The position numbers and the translations under genes are program-made. A DNA stretch of 64,000 nucleotides, taken from Tanypteryx hageni (taxonomy: Eukaryota > Arthropoda > Insecta > Odonata > Petaluridae). This document shows positions 47,221 to 59,137 of the stretch, in pieces. Under the pieces are notes generated by a model. The model was not told where the DNA came from and did not search any database. It was given only the letters and a program-made list of their open reading frames with translations. Numbering within the stretch: the stretch's first letter is position 1; every line of letters starts with the position of its first letter. The stretch covers positions 55,007,738-55,071,737 of the forward strand of contig CM054115.1 of NCBI GenBank assembly GCA_028673005.1, given 5' to 3'.

Positions 47221-47822
47221 ATATATGTTACGCCTAATTCGTGTAATTCCCCAATTCACGAAATGGGCAATTTTTTGCTAATTTCATGAAATGGATAACA
47301 GCTTCGCCCATTTCGTGATTTAGACAATTTTACTGCCTAGTTCATGAATTGGGGAATTACACAATGCCTCGCCATCCAATTAGTGACGCGCGTGAATGGA
47401 TTAACGCCAGGATTGCGTTGAGCTTCTTAACCATCAAACCAACCACCCCTCCCCCCATTCCAACCCGTCTCTCACCCATGCGAGGATGCTGGGGAGCCAA
47501 ATGCCTGAATAGGAACGTTAATTCTTCAAGAAAGACCAATTAATTCAAATAACACTGAGGGGAAAATCTGTAACACCAAACCAATGACGCTTAGGACACG
47601 CTACTTGTGAATTAATCTCATACGAATAGCGACTGTCATATGTTCATAAATAGCGCTGCCGAATTCATGAAATGGGCAGAAATATATTTGCCCAATTCAC
47701 GAACTAAGCAGTAAAATTCGTAATTCATGTAATGAGCAAAGCTGTTGCCCATTTCATGAAATGAGCAAAAGATTGCCGATTTCATGAATTGGGCAATTAC
47801 ACGAGTCGGACGTAACATATAT
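47221..47822. mobile_element. 602-bp inverted-repeat element built from a 28-bp-periodic palindrome
   Basis: The ends match in inverted orientation: ATATATGTTACG at the left and CGTAACATATAT at the right, followed inward by GTGTAATTCCCCAATTC and its counterpart. Each arm (47221-47355 and 47640-47822) is a ladder of the palindrome CCCATTTCATGAAATGGG. Its TTCATGAA core (or a one- to two-base variant) starts at 47255, 47283, 47311 and 47341 on the left and at 47643, 47664, 47696, 47724, 47753 and 47781 on the right, mostly 28-32 bp apart. The 280-bp centre is unique sequence. The 60-codon minus frame (47636-47818) merely translates the ladder. The AT-rich flank hides any TSD. Superfamily unknown; repeated sites near both ends suggest transposase binding sites. 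Confidence 0.75.
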
Positions 47823-48591
47823 AATCTTTCAAGCTCTTATTTTCGGAGAGTTCTCGTTGTCTCGTCTTCTTCCTTTCTTCGGGTACACATAGGGTCGAAA
47901 AAGCCACTCGTTAAATAGTGCACTGGATGATTCAAAGATGAATTTCTCGAAGTGGAATTTTCGAGCTAAAGCTTGCGGTTCGCGTCAAATAAATTACGTG
48001 TGTACTTGCAGCTGTGAGAACGGTCGGTGTGGATTTCTCAAACGCCGTGGTAGTCAGCAGCGTTTAGTTGTTTTCGTATATTCTCTTTTGTAGTGAGCGA
48101 TCGGTGAAAATTCCCTGGTTATTATTTATTATTTAGAGTGAGATTAGGAAAGGTATTTAACCGCAAAGATTCGTTGAGCGAATATTTTATTCGCTTAGAA
48201 TTTGTAAATTGCACAGTGTTTATTCCATTCACGGTTAACCACTCTAAGAAACTTGTTTACCTCTTAAAAAGCGTTTGCTAAGCAGTTTTATAGATATTTA
48301 CATTATATATAATGAGCCAATATTTGTTCCTCACAGTGCAAAAAAACATTCAAGCTGAGCAGGATCGATTGATTTCTTCTTTCACCTTAGCCAACGTTTG
48401 CGTCACTAAGAATTCCATTTTAAATCACGGTCATCATATAGACGTGATCACATGTTACTATTCGAGTGATTTCAATATCGATATGGTGAAATTCGATATC
48501 GATACAATAAAAGGAAATATCATTAAGATAAAACGTGATATCGAAAATAGGCTCATACATTTGTCTCGTAGCTGTTTTCTCCCCCTTTTAG
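47823..48591. other. spacer with an unassigned ORF
   Basis: An ATG at 48312 opens a frame of about 95 non-repetitive codons (MSQYLFLTVQKNIQAEQ start) that then runs into the (TA)n and the mariner TIR. No domain recognised, no splice signals established. Confidence 0.3.
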
Positions 48592-48615
48592 TGTGTGTGT
48601 ATATGTGTGTGTATA

Positions 48616-48664
<49 letters not shown>
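48592..48664. repeat. (TG/TA)n microsatellite, left of the mariner element
   Basis: GTGTGTATATGTGTGTG passing into pure (TA)n. The mariner-superfamily element is inserted in it, so it once joined the run at 49411. Confidence 0.95.
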
Positions 48665-48666
<2 letters not shown>

Positions 48667-49409
48667 GGGTGTCCCAGGAGGAAAGGTCAATATTCTGGGA
48701 GGTGATAGTATCGGTCATTCTAAGAAAAAAAGTTCGTATGGACAAGTGTCCTATTCCAATCATATTCCGAGATAGAGCTATTTGAATATACAGTTGCAAA
48801 ATTATTGATAAGAAAGAGATATTACGGACAACTAGAGGATGTTCCTTTGGCTACACGGACTGCCATGTACTTTCAGCATGACGGAGCCCCTCCTCCTTAT
48901 ACCCGAATTGTGATGCAACATCTAAATGACACTTTCCCTAATCGGTGGATTGGTCGTGGCAGTACCATTCACTGGCCACCAAGATCTCCAGACCTAACCC
49001 CATTAGATTTTTGTTTATGGGGTTGGATGAAGAGTGAAGTGTACACAAGAATGGCGGATACACGAGACGAACTGTTCGATCGCATAATGGGTGCTATTGC
49101 CCGCGTCAAGGAACGTAAAGATGAACTCAGACGAGCAACACACCATGTTCTCACTTGAGTTGAAAAGTGCATTAATGTTGACGCTGAAATTTTCGAAATT
49201 TTATTATAAACAAATTTTTCACTTGAACAATAAATATTAGCAACAGTACGTAATATCTCTTTCTTATCAATATTTTTGCAACTGTACATTCAAATAGCTC
49301 TATCTCGGAAACTGTTTGGAATAGGGCACATGTCCATCCGAACTTTTTTTCTTAGAATGACCGATACTATCACCTCCCAGAATATTGACCTTTCCTCCTG
49401 GGACACCCT

Positions 49410-49411
<2 letters not shown>
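48665..49411 (+). mobile_element. mariner-superfamily transposon, internally deleted, 163-bp TIRs
   Basis: The long inverted repeats (48665-48827 and 49249-49411) begin CAGGGTGTCCCAGGAGGAAA at the right end; the left end has lost one A. They agree over almost their whole length, including GGTGATAGTATCGGTCATTC and GATAAGAAAGAGATATTACG. The flanks are (TA)n, fitting the TA target of Tc1/mariner elements. About 420 bp remains between the TIRs, holding the 3' part of a transposase. The element cannot encode a full enzyme but could have been mobilised in trans. Confidence 0.88.
48805..49158 (+). pseudogene. mariner-superfamily transposase, C-terminal 117 codons
   Basis: It contains YFQHDGAPPPY with the second catalytic Asp and WPPRSPDLTPLDFCLWG with the third (SPD), 36 residues apart, followed by a C-terminal Lys/Arg-rich helix ending at a TGA. 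Family members carry an N-terminal DNA-binding domain and a first catalytic Asp, both absent, so it encodes only about a third of the protein. The annotated ATG lies inside the left TIR and is not a natural start; the deletion joins the TIR directly to mid-transposase sequence. The reading frame has no stops, so the deletion or the copy is fairly recent. A spacing of 36 differs from classic D34D mariner, so the subgroup is uncertain. Confidence 0.85.
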
Positions 49412-49491
<80 letters not shown>

Positions 49492-49512
49492 ACGTGCGTG
49501 TGTGTGTGTGGG
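49412..49512. repeat. (TA)n/(TG)n microsatellite, right of the mariner element
   Basis: TATGTGTG, then about 58 bp of (TA)n, then TATG and (TG)n. Confidence 0.95.
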
Positions 49513-50504
49513 TTTTGTGTATGGTTAACGTGGCCAAACTCGGCATCCTGGAACCTTGTTAAGGTGGCCGTGTTAAGTGCAAGAGGCGATCTCCCTTTCT
49601 CCTGACTTTTCGTCGCAGCCGTTTGCGACGGCAGTTAATTGGGAGTGCATTCTCGTGGTGTCAGTGGGTTAAGACCCGTCTGAGAGCAGACTGAATCACT
49701 TGGATGAGTCAGGCGGGATATTTCGTGTTGCGTGTTACGGTGGAGCACATGCTACGGATTAGGGCACGGTGCTATTAAAAACTTTTTTACCGTACTCTAT
49801 TCAACAAGTGGAATCTACCACGCCACATCAGAACGTGGCAGCTTGTTTTTCTACGAAATATTCCACAATAACTCATGAGAAAAAACACATTATTTTACAA
49901 ATTAAAAAAGGGCTTAATTTGAACGATAGGTTTGTTTACTTCAGTGCCATTTCTAAGGCGCTGTAGAAATGCGAACGAACATACGACCGCTAATATTTTA
50001 ATTAGCTTTTTGTTTTGTTTACCTTGGCGACGAAAGAACTTAGTAAGTACTTTTTTTAATTCACACATTTTTTGTAATCGCTATAAATGCACCGGCCATG
50101 CGTCAAATATCTTGCTTAATTATCGAAAGAAATTAATCATAATCATTGTCAATATAGTAATTTGCTTTAAACTGCCCAATAAAATTTGCAAACGAAAAGA
50201 TATTTTCAATGTACCTACGCGTGAAGTATCTTCTTATTTGAAATGTTGAGTTGTCCATCATTACAATGCATTATAGTCGTTTCTGACGTAAAGTTTTTAC
50301 GCTACGTGTTTATTTGTTTTAAATTTACATGAAACTTTTCACATAAATTTTCAATCTGTTGTTGTCCTTCATGATTTTGTTTCATTGCAACCTCTTAAGG
50401 AAATGTCGAAAAATCGGAAAAAATCGAATATAAACTTAAAATATGATGGAGGAAAATGAAAGAGAGAAAAGGAGGAAGAATGGGAAGTGCCTTAAATTTA
50501 ATAT
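49513..50504. other. spacer, no gene confirmed
   Basis: ORFs of 65 and 105 codons (49769-49966, 49932-50249) are unrecognised. Confidence 0.45.
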
Positions 50505-50545
50505 TTAATCCACCCATACCCGTCATATTGACGGGATTTTGTACT
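50505..50545. repeat. TTAA followed by palindrome CCCGTCATATTGACGGG
   Basis: TTAA at 50505-50508, ten bases, then a perfect 7-bp-arm palindrome at 50519-50535. The layout resembles 30983-31013. Possible solo end of a TTAA-type element. Confidence 0.3.
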
Positions 50546-50959
50546 AGTAAAAATAAAATGAACTGCGACCATGGTTTCAGCTCGTGCAGTTATTGCCATC
50601 ATTGAAAAATGTAATTCCGCAATGTTACGGCTCTCGCGGTCGATTTATGCTCCAACTTTTCCAAGCCATCCATAATGTTTCAAAGGCATTGTTGGAGTAT
50701 TCATTTGCTGATATCTAGTTTCCTAGTCATTGAAAGCTTCAGAATAATCGTTTTAAAGGAGTTTGAACTTCGCGGGATATTCATCTGCATGTATAAAATT
50801 AAAGTAAATGGTAAATTAACGTAGACTGACGGATGTGAAGCAAACATGATAACACGAGCTCGTTTTTTGCGTACTTTCCATGTTTATGTGTGTGCCCTCC
50901 CACCATCTTCTTCTTCATCAAATTTAGTACATAGAATATGCAATTATATTAAAGACTAT

Positions 50960-51625
50960 ATGACATATTTGGACCGGATCAACAGCAGGGGTGTCACAAT
51001 TGCAAAGTTTATCTTTTCGGTAATTATGAATTTGGAAGGAATTGGCCAAACCGATTTCAACGAAATTTTCTATAAAATAGGCATGCAACATAAAATAACA
51101 AAATAAGGATGTTTAGTAAAGATATAGAATGCAGGGCTGCCACAATACAAGGAATAAAAGAATTATTTTACACGTATTTGTGTTGAACTGTCCACATTAA
51201 TTTTAACCAACTTTAATACTTATAATATATACTTATTTATAAAACCATATTAGCATATTTAAACCGAATCGGCCAAACAGGAGTGCCACAATTACAAATT
51301 AAACTCTTTCATTAATTAAGGATTTGGCTGATCGGACTTCAATTAAATTGTGTATATAAGATTTGTACAACATGTTATGATGAAATCAAGTTGTTTAAAG
51401 CGGAGCTAAGGAACAGTGCTACCACAGTGAAAAGTTAAATAATATTTCTTTTACACCTATTTCAAGGGAACTGAACTAAATGTATTTGATAGGTATTGGC
51501 TGAACATATTTCAAAGAAATTTCGTGTAGGGTGAGTATAGAATGGGAAAACGAGATGAATATGTTTAGAACGGATCAAAAAAGCAGGGCTACCACAATAT
51601 AAGGAAAAATAATTTTCTGATTTCA
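50960..51625. repeat. decayed ~148-bp tandem repeat, about 4.5 units
   Basis: The word CAGGGYTGCCACAAT, with variants, starts at about 50983, 51131, 51279, 51415 and 51581 (spacings 148, 148, 136 and 166). A second word, ATTGGCYGAACNRATTTCAA, recurs at about 51043, 51327 and 51494. Units are heavily diverged. The 86-codon frame at 50846-51106 overlaps the first unit and is not supported as a gene. Confidence 0.65.
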
Positions 51626-53851
51626 AAGCTAATACAATAGTAGACGATTATACTGCGACAAATTTGACGAAAAGCACTTCTGTAACCCGGGAAACCTGTG
51701 TACACTCCTACTTGTTATATATTAAAATTGTATTGAAAGGAAAGTTGGGAGATTAGTTCTTTCCAGAACTACTTGTTTTCTGTAAAATTCGCCATGAATG
51801 CTAATTGACAAAATTGTCTTTCATCCACCTTTCTGCCTATATTTTAATAAATTTTGAACACCGGAAGTTGCACAAATAATAAAGGTATTACAAGAAATGA
51901 ATATCGTTCTAAAACTAATTTGATCTCTCATAAGAACGACTTGTATTGATACGATCGGTTATTTTCGAAAGTTTAATTGAAAATAACTGCTAGAATGGCC
52001 TTTCTCTTGAGCAAATATTCTTTAAAGGGAGCTCATTCTACTCTTATTTCGCGGAAAGTTCCTGATTTTTAGTTTTCGAATGACGCCAATTAATGCATTC
52101 TAAGCTCATTTGATATTTAATTTAAATTTCAATCGAGTTGTAATGACTGGATTTTATAAACGCCAAGGAGCCGAAGTTAAACCTCGTCGATGGCGAGATT
52201 TTCAGCCCTCCACTCTCCTCTTTCGAGTTTTAAATTTGCTCAGGAATAATACAAGTTGACCCGTATTTTCGGTACAGTTCATAAATGGAAGTCGAAAAAC
52301 GATTTTTAACCATTCCGCTTTTTTAATATATTTTATGCGCCAGGATATTTGGAAAAGAATTAAGGAATTCCGTGACAATTTTAATTACAATTGAAGATGG
52401 GAAAGATGGCATTAGGTGTTATCAAAATCTATATCTTTTTGCTTTATACTCGGCGTAAAGAAAAATATTTAATTATCTCTGTGATGCAGCCCGTATTTTC
52501 AACCGTGCTACAAATACTGACATAGGTATATTTTAAGGGGCGCAATGAAAGTAGTTGATAATGTGCATTTTAGCCTAAGTAAAAACTATTTCTATGTTTT
52601 AATGCCATCTGGTTATTTAGCGGAAAGATTTTTTCCTCGTGTTATTGTTTTTGTGTCATTTCTGAGGCCATTCGTTGGTTCAAAAGTAAACGTATTTCAA
52701 AATGATTGTTCATTATAGGCGAGTGCTCGTTTAACATCTCAACCTATACTAAACAATTATTAGGAGTTTCCTTTGGAATGAAATTAGAATGTTATGGCAG
52801 AAAAATCTTGCATAGTAAAAATCAATACATTATTAAGTAAGTCAGTTTTATAATTATCTTTCCTGCTGTCTTCCTTTGGTTTAACTAATATCTCTTAAAA
52901 GAGGTCAACGTTAAAAGATTTATCCGTACATCTCTTCGGTCATGGTTGGCCAAAAAAATCAAAATAATATAGTATAAATTGTATAGAATACGTTAAAATT
53001 TCTACACAAACCTCTGTTGCTGAATTTTCGGTCAAACACAAAAAATAAACAAATAAATAAAACTGTGCGTCGCAGTGCGAATTAATTGGGCAAAATAACG
53101 AGCCAATTAATCAGAGCTCCCATCGAAGTGGTTCGATTTATCGTAAAATTATGGCCAAAATTTGTAACTCTGCATTCAGCCAATGTCACTGTCTCGTACA
53201 TGTTATTTTTATTCGATTTTTTCGCTCTCTCTCTCTCTCTCTCTTACTTGAGTGCTTAAAAGTTGAAAGGTCACACTCCGTCTCGCATTCTAGACGTCAT
53301 TATTCGGTTATACCACCCGTTTCTGAGATAGCGAGGTTATAGGAGGAATATCCGACGCCAGATAACGTTTTATTTGTTAGTTTACCCTGTCGTGTATATT
53401 TTTTTAATTAGAGACATTGACCATTTTATTGCACACTGTAAGAGAGGTGTAGTAAATTTAGAGCGAATCTTCGCGTTTTTTTTTCCAATTCATCGGTTAT
53501 TTTTCTTAAATTTTTTTAAAATAATCCCGTGGAAGTAATTTTTCTCGTCGGAAAAGGCTTTATTTGAAGGCCGACGTAAAGATGTTTTAGTCTCAGGAAG
53601 TTTTGCTAATTTGATATTGGAAGCATACCACCCATCTCCCCCTACTCCCCTATCCGGTACCTATGCACACACGATGTAGGATCAGAGCTTGTCTCGAAGT
53701 ACATGCTCTCTTCATCCTGGTAGGAATTGAAGACAGTGAAACACGATGATACCTCGAGACAAATGAGAACCATTACTTTCATAAAGGGTCGCTTATTTGG
53801 TGAAAAGTTGTCTCTACGAGTAGGATAACTCTGATCTGCACACTCTCACAC
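51626..53851. other. AT-rich spacer, no gene seen
   Basis: No coding, RNA or paired repeats. A (CT)n of about 20 bp lies at 53225-53244. Confidence 0.55.
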
Positions 53852-54281
53852 CATGGGCGGATTCAGACTTCATCCAAGGGGGGGGGGGGTAATGTAGGAA
53901 TGAAAAAGCATTTGATACCTTTTTGTTTAAAATATATTTTAATCAGAAAAAGCCAATATGGAACTTATTAGTAAAAAGCGAGCACATTAAGACTGCACAG
54001 GCAATACATCGATTAATACTGAAAAAAGAATTAAATAGAATTTTATTCAACAAAATTAATACCACTTAACAATGTCTTTATGATTTTAAATTAAAGATTA
54101 TACATATACATAACATTTTACGAGGTTATATATTTATATTGTATTAATGGTGAATTAATGCAGTTAGTAAGTATAAATATGCAATTAAAATGGAGTTAAA
54201 TGGTAATTTTTTCGAGTTTTCAGAAATTCTAGGGGGGGGGGGGGTAATTACCCCCTTTACCCCCCCTTGAATCCGCCCATG
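53852..54281. mobile_element. hAT-type MITE with poly-G runs, 430 bp
   Basis: It starts CATGGGCGGATTCAG and ends CTTGAATCCGCCCATG. It is flanked by a perfect 8-bp duplication TCTCACAC (53844-53851, 54282-54289). Runs of about 12 and 14 G followed by TAAT lie at 53879-53890 and 54231-54244, and the right end continues as TAATTACCCCC. No coding. The perfect TSD and intact ends suggest a fairly recent insertion. Confidence 0.88.
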
Positions 54282-54289
54282 TCTCACAC

Positions 54290-57200
54290 CGATAGTGTAG
54301 GTATCCGGAAATTACGACAGGCGATCGCTCGCTCTTCTATAGTGTCAGGTTATTCCTCCGCAACTGTGCGAAAAACGTGTGACTTTTCCAAAATTCCGCT
54401 GCACACCCGTGCATATCTGACGGAACACCACTGTAACGCGCCACACCGGTTGGGGAACCTCGGGTTAAAGGATCGACAGCAAAAAAAGTATCTGAAAATT
54501 ATCCCTTGTCAGTGGTAACTCACCACAAGATTCGTCGTCTCATTTATAATTGCGGTGTATACAGTAGATGCCTACTTTGTATCGATCACTATAGTGGTGA
54601 AAACGAAAGTAGTCTCCATACATTTCAAAGTCTCTCTTCTGGTGTTATTCCGCTGATCCTCGTAGTCTCCTCTTGATGGCGACCTCGCGTCTGCGTTCCC
54701 CGAAAATTCCACCGAAACCCTTAATCTCATTGTCCGATAATCTCTTCATCCCCATCTTACAACACGAATAGAACGATGAATCTTGGAAAAAAACAAACTC
54801 TCTCTCCTAATACCGTCGGTCCATGTCGTTATTACTCGCGGCAAACATATCAGCGAACGTCATCTGTGTGCTTCAGATTCTTCGCGAACATTTTTTCTGT
54901 TTGTATTCATTATCGAACCGGTTACGACGGTTTTTGCCCTATGGGTTGACATGTCTTCTCCGTCACGCATTGCGAGTCATTTCAAATGGAAAAAATCGCG
55001 CGTATTGTCTGTCTGGTCGTCGAAAAAAACGAACTGGAGAGCTAACATCTGGAAAACGAAGGACTTATTAATTTTGACGTGGAGAGATTATCATAAATCG
55101 GCGAGTGAATCGATGGCACAAAAAAGCGATCGTGGCAAAATAATTATTCATGTCCATTGGGGAAAGAGGAAAGAAGTACCTCAGATTATAATTATTCTTC
55201 TTCCCCATCATAAATATTTAAAATAGCAACATAAAAATGCTTTCGATAATTGAGAATTTGCTGCTGGCATTATATAATTGAAAGTTGAAAAACTAACTAA
55301 AAGAAACGTCAATATTACTAATTATGTCGCTACTTTTACATTTCGCATGTATTTTGAAATATTTTATATGTACTTACTTGCAGAAACCACATGAATTCAT
55401 TTGAATGAGAAATTAATATCCTAAAGCTATTTAATATCCAGAAGTGATACATGCGTCAATTCTAGGCTATGGAGGAATTAATGGTGTCTTTATTTCTTTG
55501 TCTCTCAGAACTTCTCAATGGATATGTAAAGGATTCCCGACCTTTTTCATGTAACGATCATAAAAATTTATTAACTAGAATAACTAACGACCTCCAATAT
55601 AATTTAGCGTAAACAAGGAACATACATTTTTTTAAATAGCAATATATTCCTTGTGTTTACGAGAGCGATTTAGGAGAAGGTGGGAGCAGTGACGGATTAA
55701 CCCATTCTGGAAACTTTGGCACAAGTTTGGGCCCTTATGTTAACATTACTACTGGAATTTAGATAGCTCAACGATACGAATCTATTATAAATCTTTAATA
55801 GACGTATATGCGCGCTCCTGCATGTGCATTTGTGTATAAATAAAAGTCTTTAATTTGGAGTTTGGATCCCTCCTGAATCGGCGACCCCTGGCACGCGCCT
55901 TTTGCGCCTAGTGGCGAATTCGCCTCTGGATGCGAGGTCATCGTCGTCCCGCCCAAGAGGAAAGAGGCAGTAGCGAGCACCAGGTTGGGAAAACCCCTGG
56001 CATAGGCATCAATAAATGAGCACCCATTTCCTTATTTCCTTAATAAATACGTTCGCGAAAGTTCTCCTTGTAGAGATATTTTACCATATGTACAAATCTC
56101 AAATTCGATTTTAAATTTAGGAGAAAAATAACTGCCAGTAAACGTCCGTTAAAAACACCACTCGGTAGAGCAAATTTGTTTTTTCAAATAATCGTAGCAA
56201 AAGTTAATACGCGATCGGATTCCGACGAAATTCGTCTCGTTCGGCTGAACGCGATCCCATTACGCGTCTCGGGTCGCGAAATGCGCCGCTTTTATGCATT
56301 CCCTACGCCGCGAGGCGGGGTAATCCTTCTTCGCGTCAAGAATCGTAAAACGAAAAGGTTAAACGAACTCGAGTCGCAGGAGCTTTCTCGCGTGTTTTTT
56401 ATTGGTCTAGTTTTAAACTTTTCCCTCTTCTTTGCCGCAGTCGCCTGCTGCACTCCCTTCTCTTTTCCCCTTCTCCCCGTAGCCCTTTTCCCTGAGCGAA
56501 TGCACACACACACACTCGGTTTCTAAGTTCATCGTCCGCTCGGCGTAGTGGCGGAGTCACATAATTTTTTGCCCGCGAAGCCTGCGCCTCTGTATCGTCG
56601 TTTGTTTTGTGACTCACTAGAAAGTGAGTCACTGTCTCTCCGAAGGGAATAATTCCCGAGACGGCCATCTCTCTCTCTCGCCTCTTTCTCTTTTCCTTTG
56701 CCCATCATCCTCAGCGATGCGATTCTCTCCATCTCTTGGCGATCGCCTGCCGTTGGGAAGTCTTGTCTCCCTCTCTCTTCCATCGGCGGTTCTCGAGTTT
56801 TTTCCCCTCGGCGTTTCGTTTCTTTTTTGTTTCAATGCGATCTTTAAAAGCGAACGCTTCACAATTACTGCCTTACTACACCCACCCCTCTCCTCCGGCT
56901 GCACCCGTTTCCTCCCCCCCCCCCTCCCTCCCCGCCCCGCCTCTCGTCTGCGCCGAGGTAAGAGAATGAGGCTAAGAAAAACGATCCTTCATTTTCTCGG
57001 CAAATTGTCCTGAAAGTGGGTTAGGGGTAGGGGGAATAATAAAATCTCAAGACCGCCTCAGTCGGATCGGTACGAAAGTAATAAAACGCCCTCCAGAATA
57101 TGCGTGCATTTTATGGCCGTATCTCCATTATCCGAACGTCTGTAACTAGAATTTTCGATAATAAAAAAGGAAGCAATTTTGTTCGTTTTGGAGTTCTTAA

Positions 57201-57335
57201 GCGCCAGCTTGGAATATCGATGCTTCGGATTGTTCTCGTCTCCCATTTAGCGGCGATGTTCAGACGTTTGGCTATATACATATTTGCATGCGTTCCTGTA
57301 TTCTTTAGGGTCGGGAGTTCTATCCTCTGTGGCAG
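54290..57335. other. spacer with CpG-rich patches, no gene confirmed
   Basis: CpG-rich patches lie at 54780-55130 and 56160-56380. Possible solo element ends: CAGTGACGGATTAACCC at 55687 (containing TTAA at 55697). ORFs of 116-147 codons here lack recognisable domains; antisense frames at 56292-56904 overlap them. Confidence 0.4.
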
Positions 57336-57806
57336 TGGTGCCCAAACATTTTCGGCTCTAGGGTCACTTAACCCATTGATGCACTCGGTGCAGGCCACAC
57401 ATCTCACGTCCGCCCGCCCTCTTCGCCGAAAATTGAGTTGAAAGACAATTCGAGGAAACTAAAGAGTTTAGCTGTGGGGATTGGGTTACCTGATTTGTTT
57501 TTAACGTATTTATCTATTATAGAAACAGAGGGGTCGAGACAAAATCTATTGTTTTATAATTTTCTGTTTTCATTTTATGTTAGATTGTGTCCTTTAAATG
57601 TTAAACTCATTGCGGGTCAGTTGAAGAGACTCGGTGGGCGCGAGCTGTAGAAATGTTTTCGCGAATGTATTCAGTGGCGATGACGCCATCTTATTTCTTT
57701 ATCCCTCTCTTTAGGTATCCATAATGATAACAGTGGAGAACTACAAAGGCCGTCTTATAAATAAAAACAAATTTTTAAAAAATTCTAAAAACCAAAACTT
57801 GAAAAA
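57336..57806. other. spacer with one possible hAT end and one TTAA end
   Basis: CAGTGGTGCCCAAACATTTT at 57336 resembles a hAT-type terminus; TTAACCCATTGATGCAC at 57368 resembles a TTAA-type end. Neither has a partner. Confidence 0.35.
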
Positions 57807-58028
57807 ATAAGTATTTTTCTTGGGTATCTCCAGTAGTCAGAACAATGTGCACGCATGCACATTTCTGCCACAATTCAGCCATCTTCGGTGAGAATGCGGA
57901 TTCTAAATTTGGCTCTTTTTTTTATAATCTTACTTTCGATGAATCACCACTGAAGGCGGTTGCACTGTAACCGAATTATGCATCTTGTATTTCATAACAT
58001 TTTTATGGCTATAAGATAAATACTTATT
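57807..58028. mobile_element. 222-bp MITE, copy 2 of the 12507 family, inverted
   Basis: The complementary strand carries GCCATAAAAATG, then CCGCCTTCAGTGGTGATTCA and TCGAAAGTA in the same order as 12530-12610. The ends are AATAAGTATTT inverted repeats. It is more diverged and slightly longer than copy 1. Confidence 0.65.
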
Positions 58029-59137
58029 CTTTCAAGTATTAAGTCTTAAGTAGTTATAGTTTTTTAAATTCGTGTTGGGTGTGTTAAGATATGCAGTTTT
58101 CCTGTGATTTTGCTTTGCCTTTGGTAAATTTTTCCTTCAAGAATTTGTGTAATTTTGGGGCTATAACAGCTGTCGTAGTGTCACGGTATCATTGTTATAT
58201 ATCTGGTTTTCAATATGATGTTACATGTGCAAGTAGACGTCGTCAGTGGCAATTCACCGATCACTGTTCCTGTCGTTCGTCGCTAATGTGGGCGAATTCA
58301 AATGTGACTATGGGCTATACCAGCTGTTCTCACGAAAGATTTTTGTGGTCGCACATGCGGCAACCACAACTGCTCGGTGGCCGCACTTGTCAAGCGTTGT
58401 ACAATTTTAATATAAATGTGTCTTTAAATTCTTATATGACCGAAAATCGCGTTACTGATGTGAAATTACTGGTTACTGATGATCATAGAAATTTATTATA
58501 CAGAAATTCATCCGCATTCTTGTTTTTTAAAGTTTACATTTTGAGATTGAAGTTCCGAATTTTCGAGAAAAAAATATCGATTACTCCATCCTCTACATCA
58601 ACTGTTCCCTTGCAAAAAATCTATGGTCGCAATATATGCCTTAAAACTCTTCTAAGATTAGAAATGCAGTTATTAATATTAATTTACTGGTTAAAATACA
58701 TACCTTTGATGTTATAGAAGTTTATTAAACGGAAATTCATCCACACTCCTGTCCTCTACAGCTAATCGGAGCGCGGCTTCAAGATGCCATACCATTGTAC
58801 ACCAAATTATATATACTTATTACTACTAAACGTATTTTATACGCAAAATTTTACTTACCTGTACATTATCAATGAATGATGTCCGGCAAGGTTTGATAAG
58901 TTTCACTGTCACATCAAGGGACTTTTAAATTACGACACGACAGACGCGCATGTTATTTTATGCAATGTTCACTATAACATGGGTGAAAAATTCGTAAGCT
59001 AAGCACTCAGCACAGTATTTTAGCAGCAGACAATCCGTATGTGAGACAAACCTACTTCCTACCTTCAGATGCACTCGATTACGAATGACTTTCCTGCAGT
59101 TATTCCGTCTAGCTTGGTGAATAAAAAAGGCACACAA
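58029..59137. other. spacer; unassigned 208-codon ORF with internal duplication
   Basis: The + frame 58091-58717 is the longest non-repetitive frame in the window, but no domain is recognised and its end falls in AT-rich DNA. TATACAGAAATTCATCCGCA at 58478-58512 recurs in diverged form at about 58716-58745, so the region contains a ~228-bp direct duplication. Confidence 0.4.

Noticed and set aside
47221..47822. CRISPR-like periodic repeats
   Set aside because: The 28-bp spacing is centre-to-centre of palindromes with related, not unique, spacers, in eukaryotic DNA with inverted arms; it is a transposon-like ladder.
48312..48785. 157-codon frame as a gene
   Set aside because: Its second half is microsatellite and mariner TIR; the first 95 codons match nothing I recognise.
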